This document shows, in pieces, positions 26,460 to 35,100 of a stretch of DNA of 64,000 nt. Origin of the DNA: Pantoea sp. Ap-967 (GTDB lineage: Bacteria; Pseudomonadota; Gammaproteobacteria; Pseudomonadales; Pseudomonadaceae). Every line of letters starts with the position of its first letter. Position 1 is the first letter of the stretch. Both the position numbers and the translations under genes were made by a program. The stretch lies in contig NZ_VWXK01000014.1 in NCBI RefSeq assembly GCF_011752565.1, forward strand, positions 62,001 to 126,000. Direction: 5' to 3'. The notes beneath the pieces are model-generated. The model searched no databases. It saw nothing but the letters and a program-made list of their open reading frames with translations, and was not told where the DNA came from.

Positions 26460-26906
26460 ATGCGCCTGAAGACCCTTACCGCCGCCACCGCCCTGCTGCT
26501 GGCCGCCCTGCCTGGCATCAGCCAGGCCCGTGACACTGCGCTGTACCTGCCGTTCGACAAGGTGGTGCAGCAGATGCTGGCCGAGAAGAAGCTCGACGGC
26601 TCGGTGAAGTTCTACCTGGCCGGCGTGCAGCCGCGCGGCAAGGTCAAGGTAATCAGCCCTAACGCGGTGACCAACAAGAAGACCAATGCCTTCAACAAAA
26701 GTGACGAAGTGGCCTGCGAATGGGCCCTGCAATCGGCCTTGCTGACGATGCAGGACGCGGCGAAGAAGGTCAGTGCCAACGCCGTGACCAATATCGCCAG
26801 CTACTACAAGAAGAACGAGCGCAAGGATGCCGCGACCTACGAATGCCATGCGGGTGCGGTGATCGCAGGCGTTGCGATCAAGGGCGACCTGGCGCGCGTG
26901 GACTGA
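26460..26906 (+). CDS. Small secreted protein closing the aryl polyene cluster
   Basis: 148 residues with a clear signal peptide (MRLKTLTAATALLLAALPGI, cleavage near SQA-RD). The mature part is Lys-rich, has two Cys (in 'EVACEWAL' and 'TYECHAG'), and repeats an 'NAVTN' element ('SPNAVTNKKTNAF', 'SANAVTNIASYY'). The 'AGAVIAGVAIKGDLARV' end recalls the YbjQ-like small fold. Proteins like this at the end of APE clusters are often mislabelled as excinuclease subunits. Function unknown; periplasmic. AAGGAAG precedes the ATG, and the 51-nt gap from apeR is the largest in the cluster. Confidence 0.75.
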   Translation: MRLKTLTAATALLLAALPGISQARDTALYLPFDKVVQQMLAEKKLDGSVKFYLAGVQPRGKVKVISPNAVTNKKTNAFNKSDEVACEWALQSALLTMQDAAKKVSANAVTNIASYYKKNERKDAATYECHAGAVIAGVAIKGDLARVD

Positions 26907-26933
26907 TCGTCCTGCCGATTGGACAGATCCCCG

Positions 26934-27037
26934 TGTAGGAGCGAGCGCAGCTCGCGATCACCGGCACAGCCGGTGCCATGTGGCGAGGTGCCTGGCACCG
27001 GCGTTGCCGGTGATCGCGAGCTGCGCTCGCTCCTACA
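26934..27037. repeat. REP inverted pair at the right edge of the APE block (GAGCGCAGCTC subtype)
   Basis: Arms 26934–26966 and 27005–27037 are perfect 33-nt reverse complements sharing the core GTAGGAGCGAGCGCAGCTCG. An inner palindrome (CCGGTGCCA at 26970, TGGCACCGG at 26993) makes a nested hairpin. It lies between the convergent last cluster gene and the LysR gene and may terminate both. The core matches the pair at 7101–7309 on the other side of the cluster. Confidence 0.9.
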
Positions 27038-27050
27038 GGGGGTGATGGCC

Positions 27051-27944
27051 TCAGCCCTGAACCTGGCCGGTCACAAGCTCGGCGAACGCACGGGCCATTG
27101 CCGAGCCGCCGCGCTCACGCTGCACCAGCCACACCGCTGAGGTGGCCTGTTCATCCAGTAGCGTGCGGTACACCACCCCTTCGATCTGCATGCGCTTGAA
27201 CGAAGCCGGCAGCACCGACACGCCCAACCCCGCCGACACCAGGCCGATGATGGTCATGGCCTCGCCAGCCTCCTGGGCAAAATGTGGGCTGAACCCTGCC
27301 TGCCGCGCCAGGCTCAGCAATTGCGCATGCAGCCCACTGCCGTAACTGCGCGGGAAGAACACGAACGGCTCATGGGCCAGCGCCGTCATGTGCACGCCGC
27401 CTTCGCTGCCTTCGGCCAGCGGGTGCGAGGCATTGATTACCGCCACCAGGGGCTCGCGAAACAGCTCCGTGGCCACCAGGCCTTCGGGCAACGGCATGGG
27501 CCGCATCAGCCCCACTTCGATGGACTCGTCGAACACCCCCTCGGCAACGTCGCGGCTGCTCATCTCCTTGAGGTTCAGGTGCACCGCCGGAAAGCGCTGG
27601 CGAAAGGCGTGGATCGCCTTGGGAATCTTCGAGGTGAACGGCGCCGAGGACGTGAAGCCAATCTTCATCTCGCCCAGTTCGCCCAACTGCGCCCGGCGCG
27701 CCACATCGGCGGCTTTTTCCACCTGGGCCAGCACCTGGCGCGCTTCTTCGAGAAACAGCCGGCCAGCCTCGCTCAGCTCGACCCGACGGTTGGTACGCTC
27801 GAACAGCCGGGCACCCAGTTCCTGTTCCAACGCCTGGATCTGCTGGCTCAGGGGAGGCTGGGAAATACCCAGTTGCTGGGCCGCGCGGCCAAAGTGCAGT
27901 TCTTCGGCGACCGCAATGAAATAACGCAGGTGACGCAGTTCCAT
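27051..27944 (-). CDS. LysR-type transcriptional regulator
   Basis: 297-residue regulator. Winged HTH at residues 1–60 ('MELRHLRYFIAVAEELHFGR', 'AAQQLGISQPPLSQQI'), then a periplasmic-binding-like effector domain with 'LRFRQRFP'-type and 'LGVSVLPASF' elements of the CatM/BenM-like branch. The ATG at 27944 is chosen because GGAG lies 6 nt upstream and LysR proteins begin this way; a TTG four codons upstream is less likely. Divergent to the MFS exporter and so probably its regulator. Confidence 0.88.
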   Translation of the reverse strand: MELRHLRYFIAVAEELHFGRAAQQLGISQPPLSQQIQALEQELGARLFERTNRRVELSEAGRLFLEEARQVLAQVEKAADVARRAQLGELGEMKIGFTSSAPFTSKIPKAIHAFRQRFPAVHLNLKEMSSRDVAEGVFDESIEVGLMRPMPLPEGLVATELFREPLVAVINASHPLAEGSEGGVHMTALAHEPFVFFPRSYGSGLHAQLLSLARQAGFSPHFAQEAGEAMTIIGLVSAGLGVSVLPASFKRMQIEGVVYRTLLDEQATSAVWLVQRERGGSAMARAFAELVTGQVQG

Positions 27945-28051
27945 GATCGGCTCCAAACAAGTCGCAAAACGTCTTAAATAGGTCGAACAATATATTGGAT
28001 CTAATCATTAGCCAGCTATATGCTTTTTTCATTGCAACCGAGGTCACCCCC
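27945..28051. promoter_or_regulatory. Divergent LysR–MFS control region
   Basis: 107-nt gap between divergent genes, AT-rich against its surroundings. It contains ATTGGATCTAAT (27994–28005), an interrupted palindrome compatible with a LysR T-N11-A box. LysR proteins usually bind such gaps to repress themselves and activate the divergent gene. No confident -35/-10 pair was picked. Confidence 0.45.
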
Positions 28052-29296
28052 GTGAAAACTGCTGTAGCCCCCCTTCCCGCCGAGCCCGAACCTGCCCCCT
28101 CAAGCGATATGTGGATCGAAAAAGGCACTCCCGCCTTCCTCAAGACCGTGCTGGCGTTGTTCAGCGGCGGCTTCGCCACCTTCGCCCTGCTGTACTGCGT
28201 GCAGCCGATGATGCCGTTGCTGTCCAAGGATTTTTCCATCAACGCGGCCCAGAGCAGCCTGGTGCTGTCGGTGTCGACGGCGATGCTGGCGTTCGGCCTG
28301 TTGATTACCGGCCCCATTTCCGACCGCATCGGCCGCAAACCGGTGATGGTCTTTGCCCTGGTGTGCGCCGCCCTGTCGACCCTGGCCAGCGCGGTGATGC
28401 CCAGCTGGGAACTGGTACTGGCCACCCGCGCCCTGGTGGGCCTGTCGCTGAGCGGCCTGGCGGCGGTGGCGATGACTTACCTCAGCGAGGAAATCCACCC
28501 GCAGCACATCGGCCTGGCCATGGGCCTGTACATCGGTGGCAATGCCATCGGCGGCATGAGCGGGCGCTTGATCACCGGGGTACTGATCGACTTCGTCAGC
28601 TGGCACACGGCAATGCTGACCATCGGCGGCCTGGCCTTGGTGGCGGCGCTGGTGTTCTGGAAGGTGCTGCCTGAATCGCGTAATTTCCGCCCGCAGCTGC
28701 TGAACCCGCGCAGCCTGCTCGATGGTTTCGTCATGCACTTCAAGGACGCCGGCTTGCCGTGGCTGTTCCTCGAAGCCTTCCTGCTGATGGGCGCCTTCGT
28801 CACCCTGTTCAACTACATCGGCTACCGCCTGCTGGCAGAGCCCTACCACATGAACCAGGCGCTGGTCGGCTTGCTGTCGGTGGTGTACCTGTCGGGCATC
28901 TACAGTTCGGCGCAGGTGGGCGCACTGGCCGACAAGCTGGGCCGGCGCAAGGTGTTCTGGGCCAGCATCGTGGTGATGGCAGGCGGTATGCTGATGACCC
29001 TGGCCACCCCGTTGGCGCTGGTGGTCGTCGGCATGCTGGTGTTCACCTTCGGCTTCTTCGGCGCGCACTCGGTGGCCAGCAGCTGGATCGGACGGCGAGC
29101 GCTGAAGGCCAAGGGGCAGGCGTCGTCGTTGTACCTGTTCTGCTATTACGCAGGCTCCAGCGTGGCGGGTACGGCGGGCGGGGTGTTCTGGCACCAATGG
29201 GGCTGGAACGGCATCGGGCTGTTCATCGGCAGCTTGCTGGCGGTGGCACTGTTGGTGGCGCTGCACCTGAGCAAGCTGGCACCGAAAGCGGTGTGA
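28052..29296 (+). CDS. Major facilitator superfamily exporter (YnfM-like)
   Basis: 414-residue, twelve-span MFS protein. The MFS loop motif is 'GPISDRIGRKPVM' between TM2 and TM3 and is repeated as 'GALADKLGRRKVFW' in the second half. Probably a drug/H+ or sugar-type efflux pump; the substrate is unknown. The GTG at 28052 (MKTAVAPLP) is chosen because AGGT lies 7 nt upstream; the longer TTG-started form would add an unsupported hydrophobic stretch. Divergent from the LysR gene. Confidence 0.85.
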   Translation: MKTAVAPLPAEPEPAPSSDMWIEKGTPAFLKTVLALFSGGFATFALLYCVQPMMPLLSKDFSINAAQSSLVLSVSTAMLAFGLLITGPISDRIGRKPVMVFALVCAALSTLASAVMPSWELVLATRALVGLSLSGLAAVAMTYLSEEIHPQHIGLAMGLYIGGNAIGGMSGRLITGVLIDFVSWHTAMLTIGGLALVAALVFWKVLPESRNFRPQLLNPRSLLDGFVMHFKDAGLPWLFLEAFLLMGAFVTLFNYIGYRLLAEPYHMNQALVGLLSVVYLSGIYSSAQVGALADKLGRRKVFWASIVVMAGGMLMTLATPLALVVVGMLVFTFGFFGAHSVASSWIGRRALKAKGQASSLYLFCYYAGSSVAGTAGGVFWHQWGWNGIGLFIGSLLAVALLVALHLSKLAPKAV

Positions 29297-29299
29297 GGC

Positions 29300-29349
29300 C
29301 TTCGCGGGGCACGCATGCTCTGTAGGAGCGGGCTTGCCCCGCGAAAGGG
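29300..29349. repeat. REP pair, one arm truncated (GGGCTTGCCC subtype)
   Basis: A full REP (TGTAGGAGCGGGCTTGCCCC and on, 29321–29347) follows a shortened inverse arm (CTTCGCGGGGCA, 29300–29311). It lies between the convergent MFS exporter and hemE. Confidence 0.85.
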
Positions 29350-29357
29350 CCCTTGAA

Positions 29358-30428
29358 TCAGCTACCGATGTGATACTGCGCCGACAGCTCGTGCACGGCG
29401 TTGATGAACACGCCAGCATGCTCTGGGTCGACTTCCGGGGTGATCCCGTGGCCCAGGTTGAACACATGGCCAGTGCCGTGGCCGTAGCTGGCCAGAATGC
29501 GCGCCACTTCCTGGCGGATGGCCTCAGGCTTGGCGTACAGCACGGTCGGGTCCATGTTGCCCTGCAGGGCCACCCTGTCACCCACACGGCGGCGGGCGTC
29601 GCCGATTTCGCAGGTCCAGTCCAGGCCCAGTGCGTCGGCGCCGGCCTCGGCAATGCTTTCCAGCCACAGGCCGCCGTTCTTGGTGAACAGGATCACCGGC
29701 ACCTTGCGCCCTTCATGCTCGCGAATCAGGCCGCTGACGATCTTGCGCATGTAGGCCAGGGAGAACTCCTGGTAGGCCGCCGCCGACAGGTTGCCGCCCC
29801 AGGTGTCGAAGATCTGCACGGCCTGGGCGCCCGCGAGGATCTGCCCGTTGAGGTAGCTGGTGACCGACTGCGCCAGCTTGTCCAGCAGCAGGTGCAGGGC
29901 TTGTGGGTTGTCGTAGGCCATGGCCTTGGTCTTGCGGAAATCCTTCGACGAACCGCCTTCGACCATGTAGGTGGCCAAGGTCCACGGGCTGCCGGAGAAA
30001 CCGATCAGCGGCACACGGCCATTGAGCTCACGGCGGATGGTGCTGACCGCATCCATCACGTAGCCCAGGTCTTTCTGCGGGTCGGGGATGGGCAGCGCCT
30101 CGATGTCGGCCGGGGTGCTGATGACTTTCTTGAAACGCGGGCCTTCGCCGGTTTCAAAGTACAGGCCCAGGCCCATGGCGTCGGGGATGGTGAGGATGTC
30201 CGAGAACAGGATCGCCGCATCCAGCGGGTAGCGGTCCAGCGGCTGCAGGGTGACCTCGCAGGCGAACTGCGGGTTCATGCACAGGCTCATGAAATCGCCG
30301 GCCTTGGCGCGGCTGGCGCGGTATTCCGGCAGGTAGCGGCCGGCCTGGCGCATCATCCAGACAGGGGTGACGTCCACGGGTTGCTTGAGCAGCGCACGCA
30401 GGAAACGATCGTTCTTCAGGGCAGTCAT
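29358..30428 (-). CDS. hemE: Uroporphyrinogen decarboxylase
   Basis: 356 residues, the family's usual length. It decarboxylates the four acetate side chains of uroporphyrinogen III to give coproporphyrinogen III in haem synthesis, in the cytoplasm. Signatures: 'PVWMMRQAGRYLPEYR' near the N-terminus (catalytic Arg cluster), 'LFSDILTIPDAMG' with the conserved Asp, and 'GFSGSPWTLATYMVEG'. It lies downstream of gltBD on the same strand, separated by a REP pair. Confidence 0.97.
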   Translation of the reverse strand: MTALKNDRFLRALLKQPVDVTPVWMMRQAGRYLPEYRASRAKAGDFMSLCMNPQFACEVTLQPLDRYPLDAAILFSDILTIPDAMGLGLYFETGEGPRFKKVISTPADIEALPIPDPQKDLGYVMDAVSTIRRELNGRVPLIGFSGSPWTLATYMVEGGSSKDFRKTKAMAYDNPQALHLLLDKLAQSVTSYLNGQILAGAQAVQIFDTWGGNLSAAAYQEFSLAYMRKIVSGLIREHEGRKVPVILFTKNGGLWLESIAEAGADALGLDWTCEIGDARRRVGDRVALQGNMDPTVLYAKPEAIRQEVARILASYGHGTGHVFNLGHGITPEVDPEHAGVFINAVHELSAQYHIGS

Positions 30429-30547
30429 GTCGGCATCCGGAAAAATAGTGCGGGCATTTTCTCAGACGCCAGCGCAAAAGGCACGGTCAAGGCCATGCGT
30501 TTTGTCTATTGGGTGCCACAGATCAAACGATTTTGTATACAAAAAGC

Positions 30548-30613
30548 TTCGCGGGGCAAGCCCGCTCCTACAGGTTCGGCGTGAACCTTGTAGGAGCGGG
30601 CTTGCCCCGCGAA
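30548..30613. repeat. REP inverted pair between gltD and hemE
   Basis: Arms 30548–30574 and 30589–30613 (GTAGGAGCGGGCTTGCCCCG core) form a stable hairpin with a 14-nt loop just past the gltD stop. It may protect or end the gltBD transcript. Confidence 0.9.
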
Positions 30614-30622
30614 TGCGCTGGA

Positions 30623-32041
30623 TCAGACTTCGAGGTAGTCCAGGATGCCTTCGGCAGCGTTGCGGCCTTCGAAAATGGCCGTCACCACCAGGTCCGAACC
30701 GCGCACCATATCGCCGCCGGCGAAGATCTTCGGGTTGCTGGTCTGGTGCTTGAACTTGCCTTTCTCCGGTGCCACCACGCGGCCCTGGCTGTCCATCTGG
30801 ATGCCATGCTGCTCGAACCACGGCGCCGGGCTTGGGCGGAAGCCGAAGGCGATCACCACGGCGTCGGCCGGCAGGATCTCCTCGGAACCCGGGATCGGCT
30901 CAGGGCTGCGACGGCCACGGGCATCCGGCTCGCCGAGACGGGTCTCGACCACCTTGACGCCTTCGACCTTGTCTTCGCCCACGATGGCGATCGGCTGGCG
31001 GTTGTAGAGGAACTTCACGCCCTCTTCCTTGGCGTTCTTCACCTCTTTGCGCGAACCCGGCATGTTGGCTTCGTCGCGGCGGTAGGCACAGGTCACCGAC
31101 TTGGCGCCCTGGCGGATCGAGGTACGGTTGCAGTCCATCGCGGTGTCACCACCGCCCAGCACTACGACCTTCTTGCCCCGCATGTCGACGAAGTCTTCCG
31201 GCGACTTTTCAAAGCCCAGGTTGCGGTTGACGTTGGCGATCAGGAAGTCCAGCGCGTCGTGTACCCCCGGCAGGTCCTCGCCCGGGAAGCCGCCCTTCAT
31301 GTAGGTGTAGGTGCCCATGCCCATGAACACCGCGTCGTACTCGGCGAGCAGCTGTTCCATGGTGATGTCCTTGCCCACCTCGGTGTTCAGGCGGAACTCG
31401 ATGCCCATGCCGGTGAAGACTTCGCGGCGGTTGCTCAGCACAGTCTTTTCCAGCTTGAACTCAGGGATGCCGAAGGTCAGCAGGCCGCCGATTTCCGGGT
31501 TCTTGTCGAACACCACCGGGGTTACCCCGCCGCGCACCAGCACGTCGGCGCAGCCCAGGCCTGCCGGGCCGGCACCGATGATCGCAACGCGCTTGCCGGT
31601 CGGCTTGACCTTGGACATGTCCGGGCGCCAGCCCATGGCGAAGGCGGTGTCGGTGATGTACTTCTCCACCGAACCGATGGTGACCGCCCCGAAGCCGTCG
31701 TTCAGGGTGCAGGCACCCTCGCACAGGCGGTCTTGCGGGCACACGCGGCCGCACACTTCCGGCAGGGTGTTGGTCTGGTGCGACAGTTCCGCCGCGGCCA
31801 GGATGTTGCCTTCGGACACCAGCTTCAACCAGTTGGGGATGAAGTTGTGCACCGGGCACTTCCATTCGCAGTACGGGTTACCGCAGCCCAGGCAACGGTG
31901 CGCCTGTTCCACGGACTGCGCAGGCTTGAACGGTTCGTAGATTTCCACGAACTCCTTCTTGCGCTGGCGCAGCAGTTTTTTCTTCGGGTCCTTGCGGCCC
32001 ACTTCGATGAACTGGAAGTCGTTGTTCAGACGTTCAGCCAT
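30623..32041 (-). CDS. gltD: Glutamate synthase [NADPH] small chain
   Basis: 472 residues. It transfers electrons from NADPH through FAD and Fe-S centres to the GltB subunit. Cys-rich N-terminus for two [4Fe-4S] clusters ('CLGCGNPYCEWKCP' and 'CGRVCPQDRLCEGAC'), FAD motif 'VAIIGAGPAGLGCAD', NADPH motif 'VVVLGGGDTAMDC'. Encoded 106 nt after gltB in the same operon; the gap holds a stem-loop. Confidence 0.97.
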   Translation of the reverse strand: MAERLNNDFQFIEVGRKDPKKKLLRQRKKEFVEIYEPFKPAQSVEQAHRCLGCGNPYCEWKCPVHNFIPNWLKLVSEGNILAAAELSHQTNTLPEVCGRVCPQDRLCEGACTLNDGFGAVTIGSVEKYITDTAFAMGWRPDMSKVKPTGKRVAIIGAGPAGLGCADVLVRGGVTPVVFDKNPEIGGLLTFGIPEFKLEKTVLSNRREVFTGMGIEFRLNTEVGKDITMEQLLAEYDAVFMGMGTYTYMKGGFPGEDLPGVHDALDFLIANVNRNLGFEKSPEDFVDMRGKKVVVLGGGDTAMDCNRTSIRQGAKSVTCAYRRDEANMPGSRKEVKNAKEEGVKFLYNRQPIAIVGEDKVEGVKVVETRLGEPDARGRRSPEPIPGSEEILPADAVVIAFGFRPSPAPWFEQHGIQMDSQGRVVAPEKGKFKHQTSNPKIFAGGDMVRGSDLVVTAIFEGRNAAEGILDYLEV

Positions 32042-32083
32042 TTTTCAAAACCTCTTTACCGCAGTTGTCGGCCTCAGGCCGCA

Positions 32084-32143
32084 AGCTGCAAGACGATCAC
32101 TTGAGCACGACGGGCCCCGCGCACGGGGCCGTCACTTGCAGCT
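32084..32143 (-). other. Intercistronic stem-loop between gltB and gltD
   Basis: AGCTGCAAG (32084–32092) pairs with CTTGCAGCT (32135–32143), and an inner GC-rich stem (GACGGGCCCC with GGGGCCGTC, 32109–32133) continues it. No U-run follows, so it is more likely an mRNA-stability or processing element than a terminator. Confidence 0.55.
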
Positions 32144-32147
32144 GTTC

Positions 32148-35100
32148 TTACTGCGGGTTGGCACGGGTGCTGGACAACAGTTGCTTGAGGTTGGCCGCCT
32201 TGGGCTTGACCAACCAGAAGCGCCGCACGTAGTCGTCCAGGTTCTCGAAGAGCTCACGCCCCCACTCGCTGCCGGTTTCTTCCACGTACTCGCCCAGGAC
32301 ACGCGCCAGGTGGCTGCGGTAGGCCTCCATCGCTTCACCACTGATACGCTGGATTTCCACCAGCTCGTGGTTGAGCTTGTCGACGAAGGTATTGTCCATG
32401 TCGAGCACGTAGGCGAAGCCGCCAGTCATGCCAGAACCGAAGTTGTAACCGGTCTTGCCCAGAACGCAGACAAAGCCGCCGGTCATGTATTCACAGCAGT
32501 GATCGCCAGTGCCCTCGACAACAGCGTGGGCGCCGGAGTTACGCACAGCGAAGCGCTCGCCCGCGGTGCCGGCGGCGAACAGCTTGCCGCCGGTGGCGCC
32601 GTACAGGCAGGTGTTGCCGACGATGGCGCTGTGCTGGGTAGCAAACGGGCTACCGGCCGGTGGCACGATGGTCAGCTTGCCGCCCGTCATGCCCTTGCCG
32701 ACGTAGTCGTTGGCGTCGCCTTCCAGGTGCAGGTTCAGGCCGCCGGCGTTCCACACGCCGAAGCTCTGGCCCGCAGTGCCCTTGAAGCGGAAGGTGACCG
32801 GCTTGCTGGCCATGCCTTGGTTGCCGTACAGCTTGGCGATTTCGCCAGAGATACGGGCACCGATGGAACGGTCGCAGTTGCAGATGTCGAGGCTGAACTC
32901 GCCACCGGCCTGGTCGCGGATCGCCGGCAGGGCCATCTCGACCATCTTCTCGGCCAGCTCGCCCTTGTCGAACGGCGGGTTCTTGTCGACTTCGCAGAAC
33001 TGCGGCTTGTCGGCCGGAATGTGCGAGCTGCCCAGCAGCGGGGTCAGGTCCAGGTACTGCTGGCGCTCGGTGTCGCCTGGCAGCACGTCGAGCAGGTCGG
33101 TACGGCCGATCAGCTCGCCGAGGCTGCGCACGCCCAGCTTGGCCAGCCACTCACGGGTTTCCTCGGCAACGAAGGTGAAGAAGTTGATCACCATGTCGAC
33201 GGTGCCGATGTAGTGGTCCTTGCGCAGCTTGTCGTTCTGGGTGGCCACGCCGGTGGCGCAGTTGTTCAGGTGGCAGATGCGCAGGTACTTGCAGCCCAGG
33301 GCGATCATCGGCGCGGTGCCGAAGCCGAAGCTCTCGGCGCCGAGGATCGCGGCCTTGATAACGTCCAGGCCGGTTTTCAGGCCACCGTCGGTCTGTACCC
33401 GCACCTTGCCGCGCAGGTCGTTGCCGCGCAGGGTCTGGTGGGTTTCAGCCAGGCCCAGTTCCCACGGGGCGCCGGCGTACTTGATGGAGGTCAGCGGCGA
33501 AGCGCCGGTACCACCGTCGTAGCCGGAAATGGTGATCAGGTCGGCGTAGGCCTTGGCCACGCCAGCGGCGATGGTGCCAACGCCGGCTTCGGCCACCAGT
33601 TTCACCGACACCAGGGCCTGCGGGTTGACCTGCTTGAGGTCGTAGATCAGCTGGGCCAGGTCTTCGATGGAATAGATGTCGTGGTGCGGCGGCGGCGAGA
33701 TCAGGGTCACGCCTGGCACCGCATAGCGCAGCTTGGCGATCAGGCCGTTGACCTTGCCGCCTGGCAGCTGGCCGCCTTCACCGGGCTTGGCGCCCTGGGC
33801 CACCTTGATCTGCAGCACCTCGGCGTTGACCAGGTATTCCGGGGTGACGCCAAAGCGGCCGGTGGCCACCTGCTTGATTTTCGAGCTGCGGATCGTGCCG
33901 TAGCGCGACGGGTCTTCACCGCCCTCACCGGAGTTGGAGCGCGCACCCAGGCGGTTCATCGCCTCGGCCAGGGCTTCGTGGGCTTCCGGCGACAGTGCGC
34001 CCAGCGAGATACCGGCGGAGTCGAAGCGCTTGAGGATGGCCTCCAGCGGCTCGACCTGGTCCAGCGGCAGGGCCTGGTCGGCCACTTTCACCTTCAGCAG
34101 GTCGCGGATCATCGACACCGGGCGCTGGTCGACCAGCGTGGTGTATTCCTTGAACTTGGCGTAGTCGCCCTGCTGCACGGCGGCCTGCAGGGTGTTGACC
34201 ACGTCCGGGTTGTAGGCGTGGTACTCGCCGCCGTGGACGAACTTCAGCAGGCCACCTTGCTGGATCGGCTTGCGCGCGCTCCAGGCTTCGGCTGCCAGCA
34301 GCTTCTGGTCGCTTTCGAGGTCGACGAAACGCGCGCCCTTGATGCGGCTGGACACGCCCTTGAAGCTCAGGCCAACCACTTCCTCGGACAGGCCGATGGC
34401 TTCGAACAGCTGGGCGCCACGGTACGAGGCGATGGTGGAGATGCCCATCTTCGACAGGATCTTCAGCAGGCCTTTGGAAATGCCTTTGCGGTAGTACTTG
34501 AAGACTTCGTCCAAGTCGCCCAGCACTTCGCCGGTACGGATCAGGTCGGCCAGCACTTCATAGGCCAGGTACGGGTACACGGCCGAGGCGCCAAAGCCCA
34601 GCAGCACGGCGAAGTGGTGCGGGTCACGGGCGGTGGCGGTTTCCACCAGGATGTTGCTGTCGCAGCGCAGGCCCTGTTCGGTCAGGCGGTGGTGCACCGC
34701 GCCAACGGCCAGCGAAGCATGCACCGGCAGTTTGCCCGGGGCGATGTAGCGGTCGCTCAGCACCAGCTGGGTCTTGCCGCTGCGCACCGCTTCTTCGGCC
34801 TGGTCGGCGATGTTGCGGATGGCCGCTTCCAGGCCAACGCTCTCGTCGTAGTTCAGGTCGATCAGCTGGCGGTCGAAACCGTCGCGCTCCAGGCTCATCA
34901 GCGAACGCCACTTGGCCGGCGAGATCACTGGCGAGCTGAGAATCACCCGCGAGGCGTGCTCCGGGGACTCCTGGAAGATATTGCGCTCGGCGCCCAGGCA
35001 GATTTCCAGGGACATCACGATCGCTTCGCGCAGCGGGTCGATCGGTGGGTTGGTCACCTGGGCGAACTGCTGGCGGAAGAAGTCATACGGCGAGCGCACG

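Noticed and set aside
8416..26906. Genomic island carried by an integrative element
   Set aside because: No integrase, tRNA target, direct-repeat attachment sites or obvious base-composition shift; only the REP flanks hint at recombination, reported separately.
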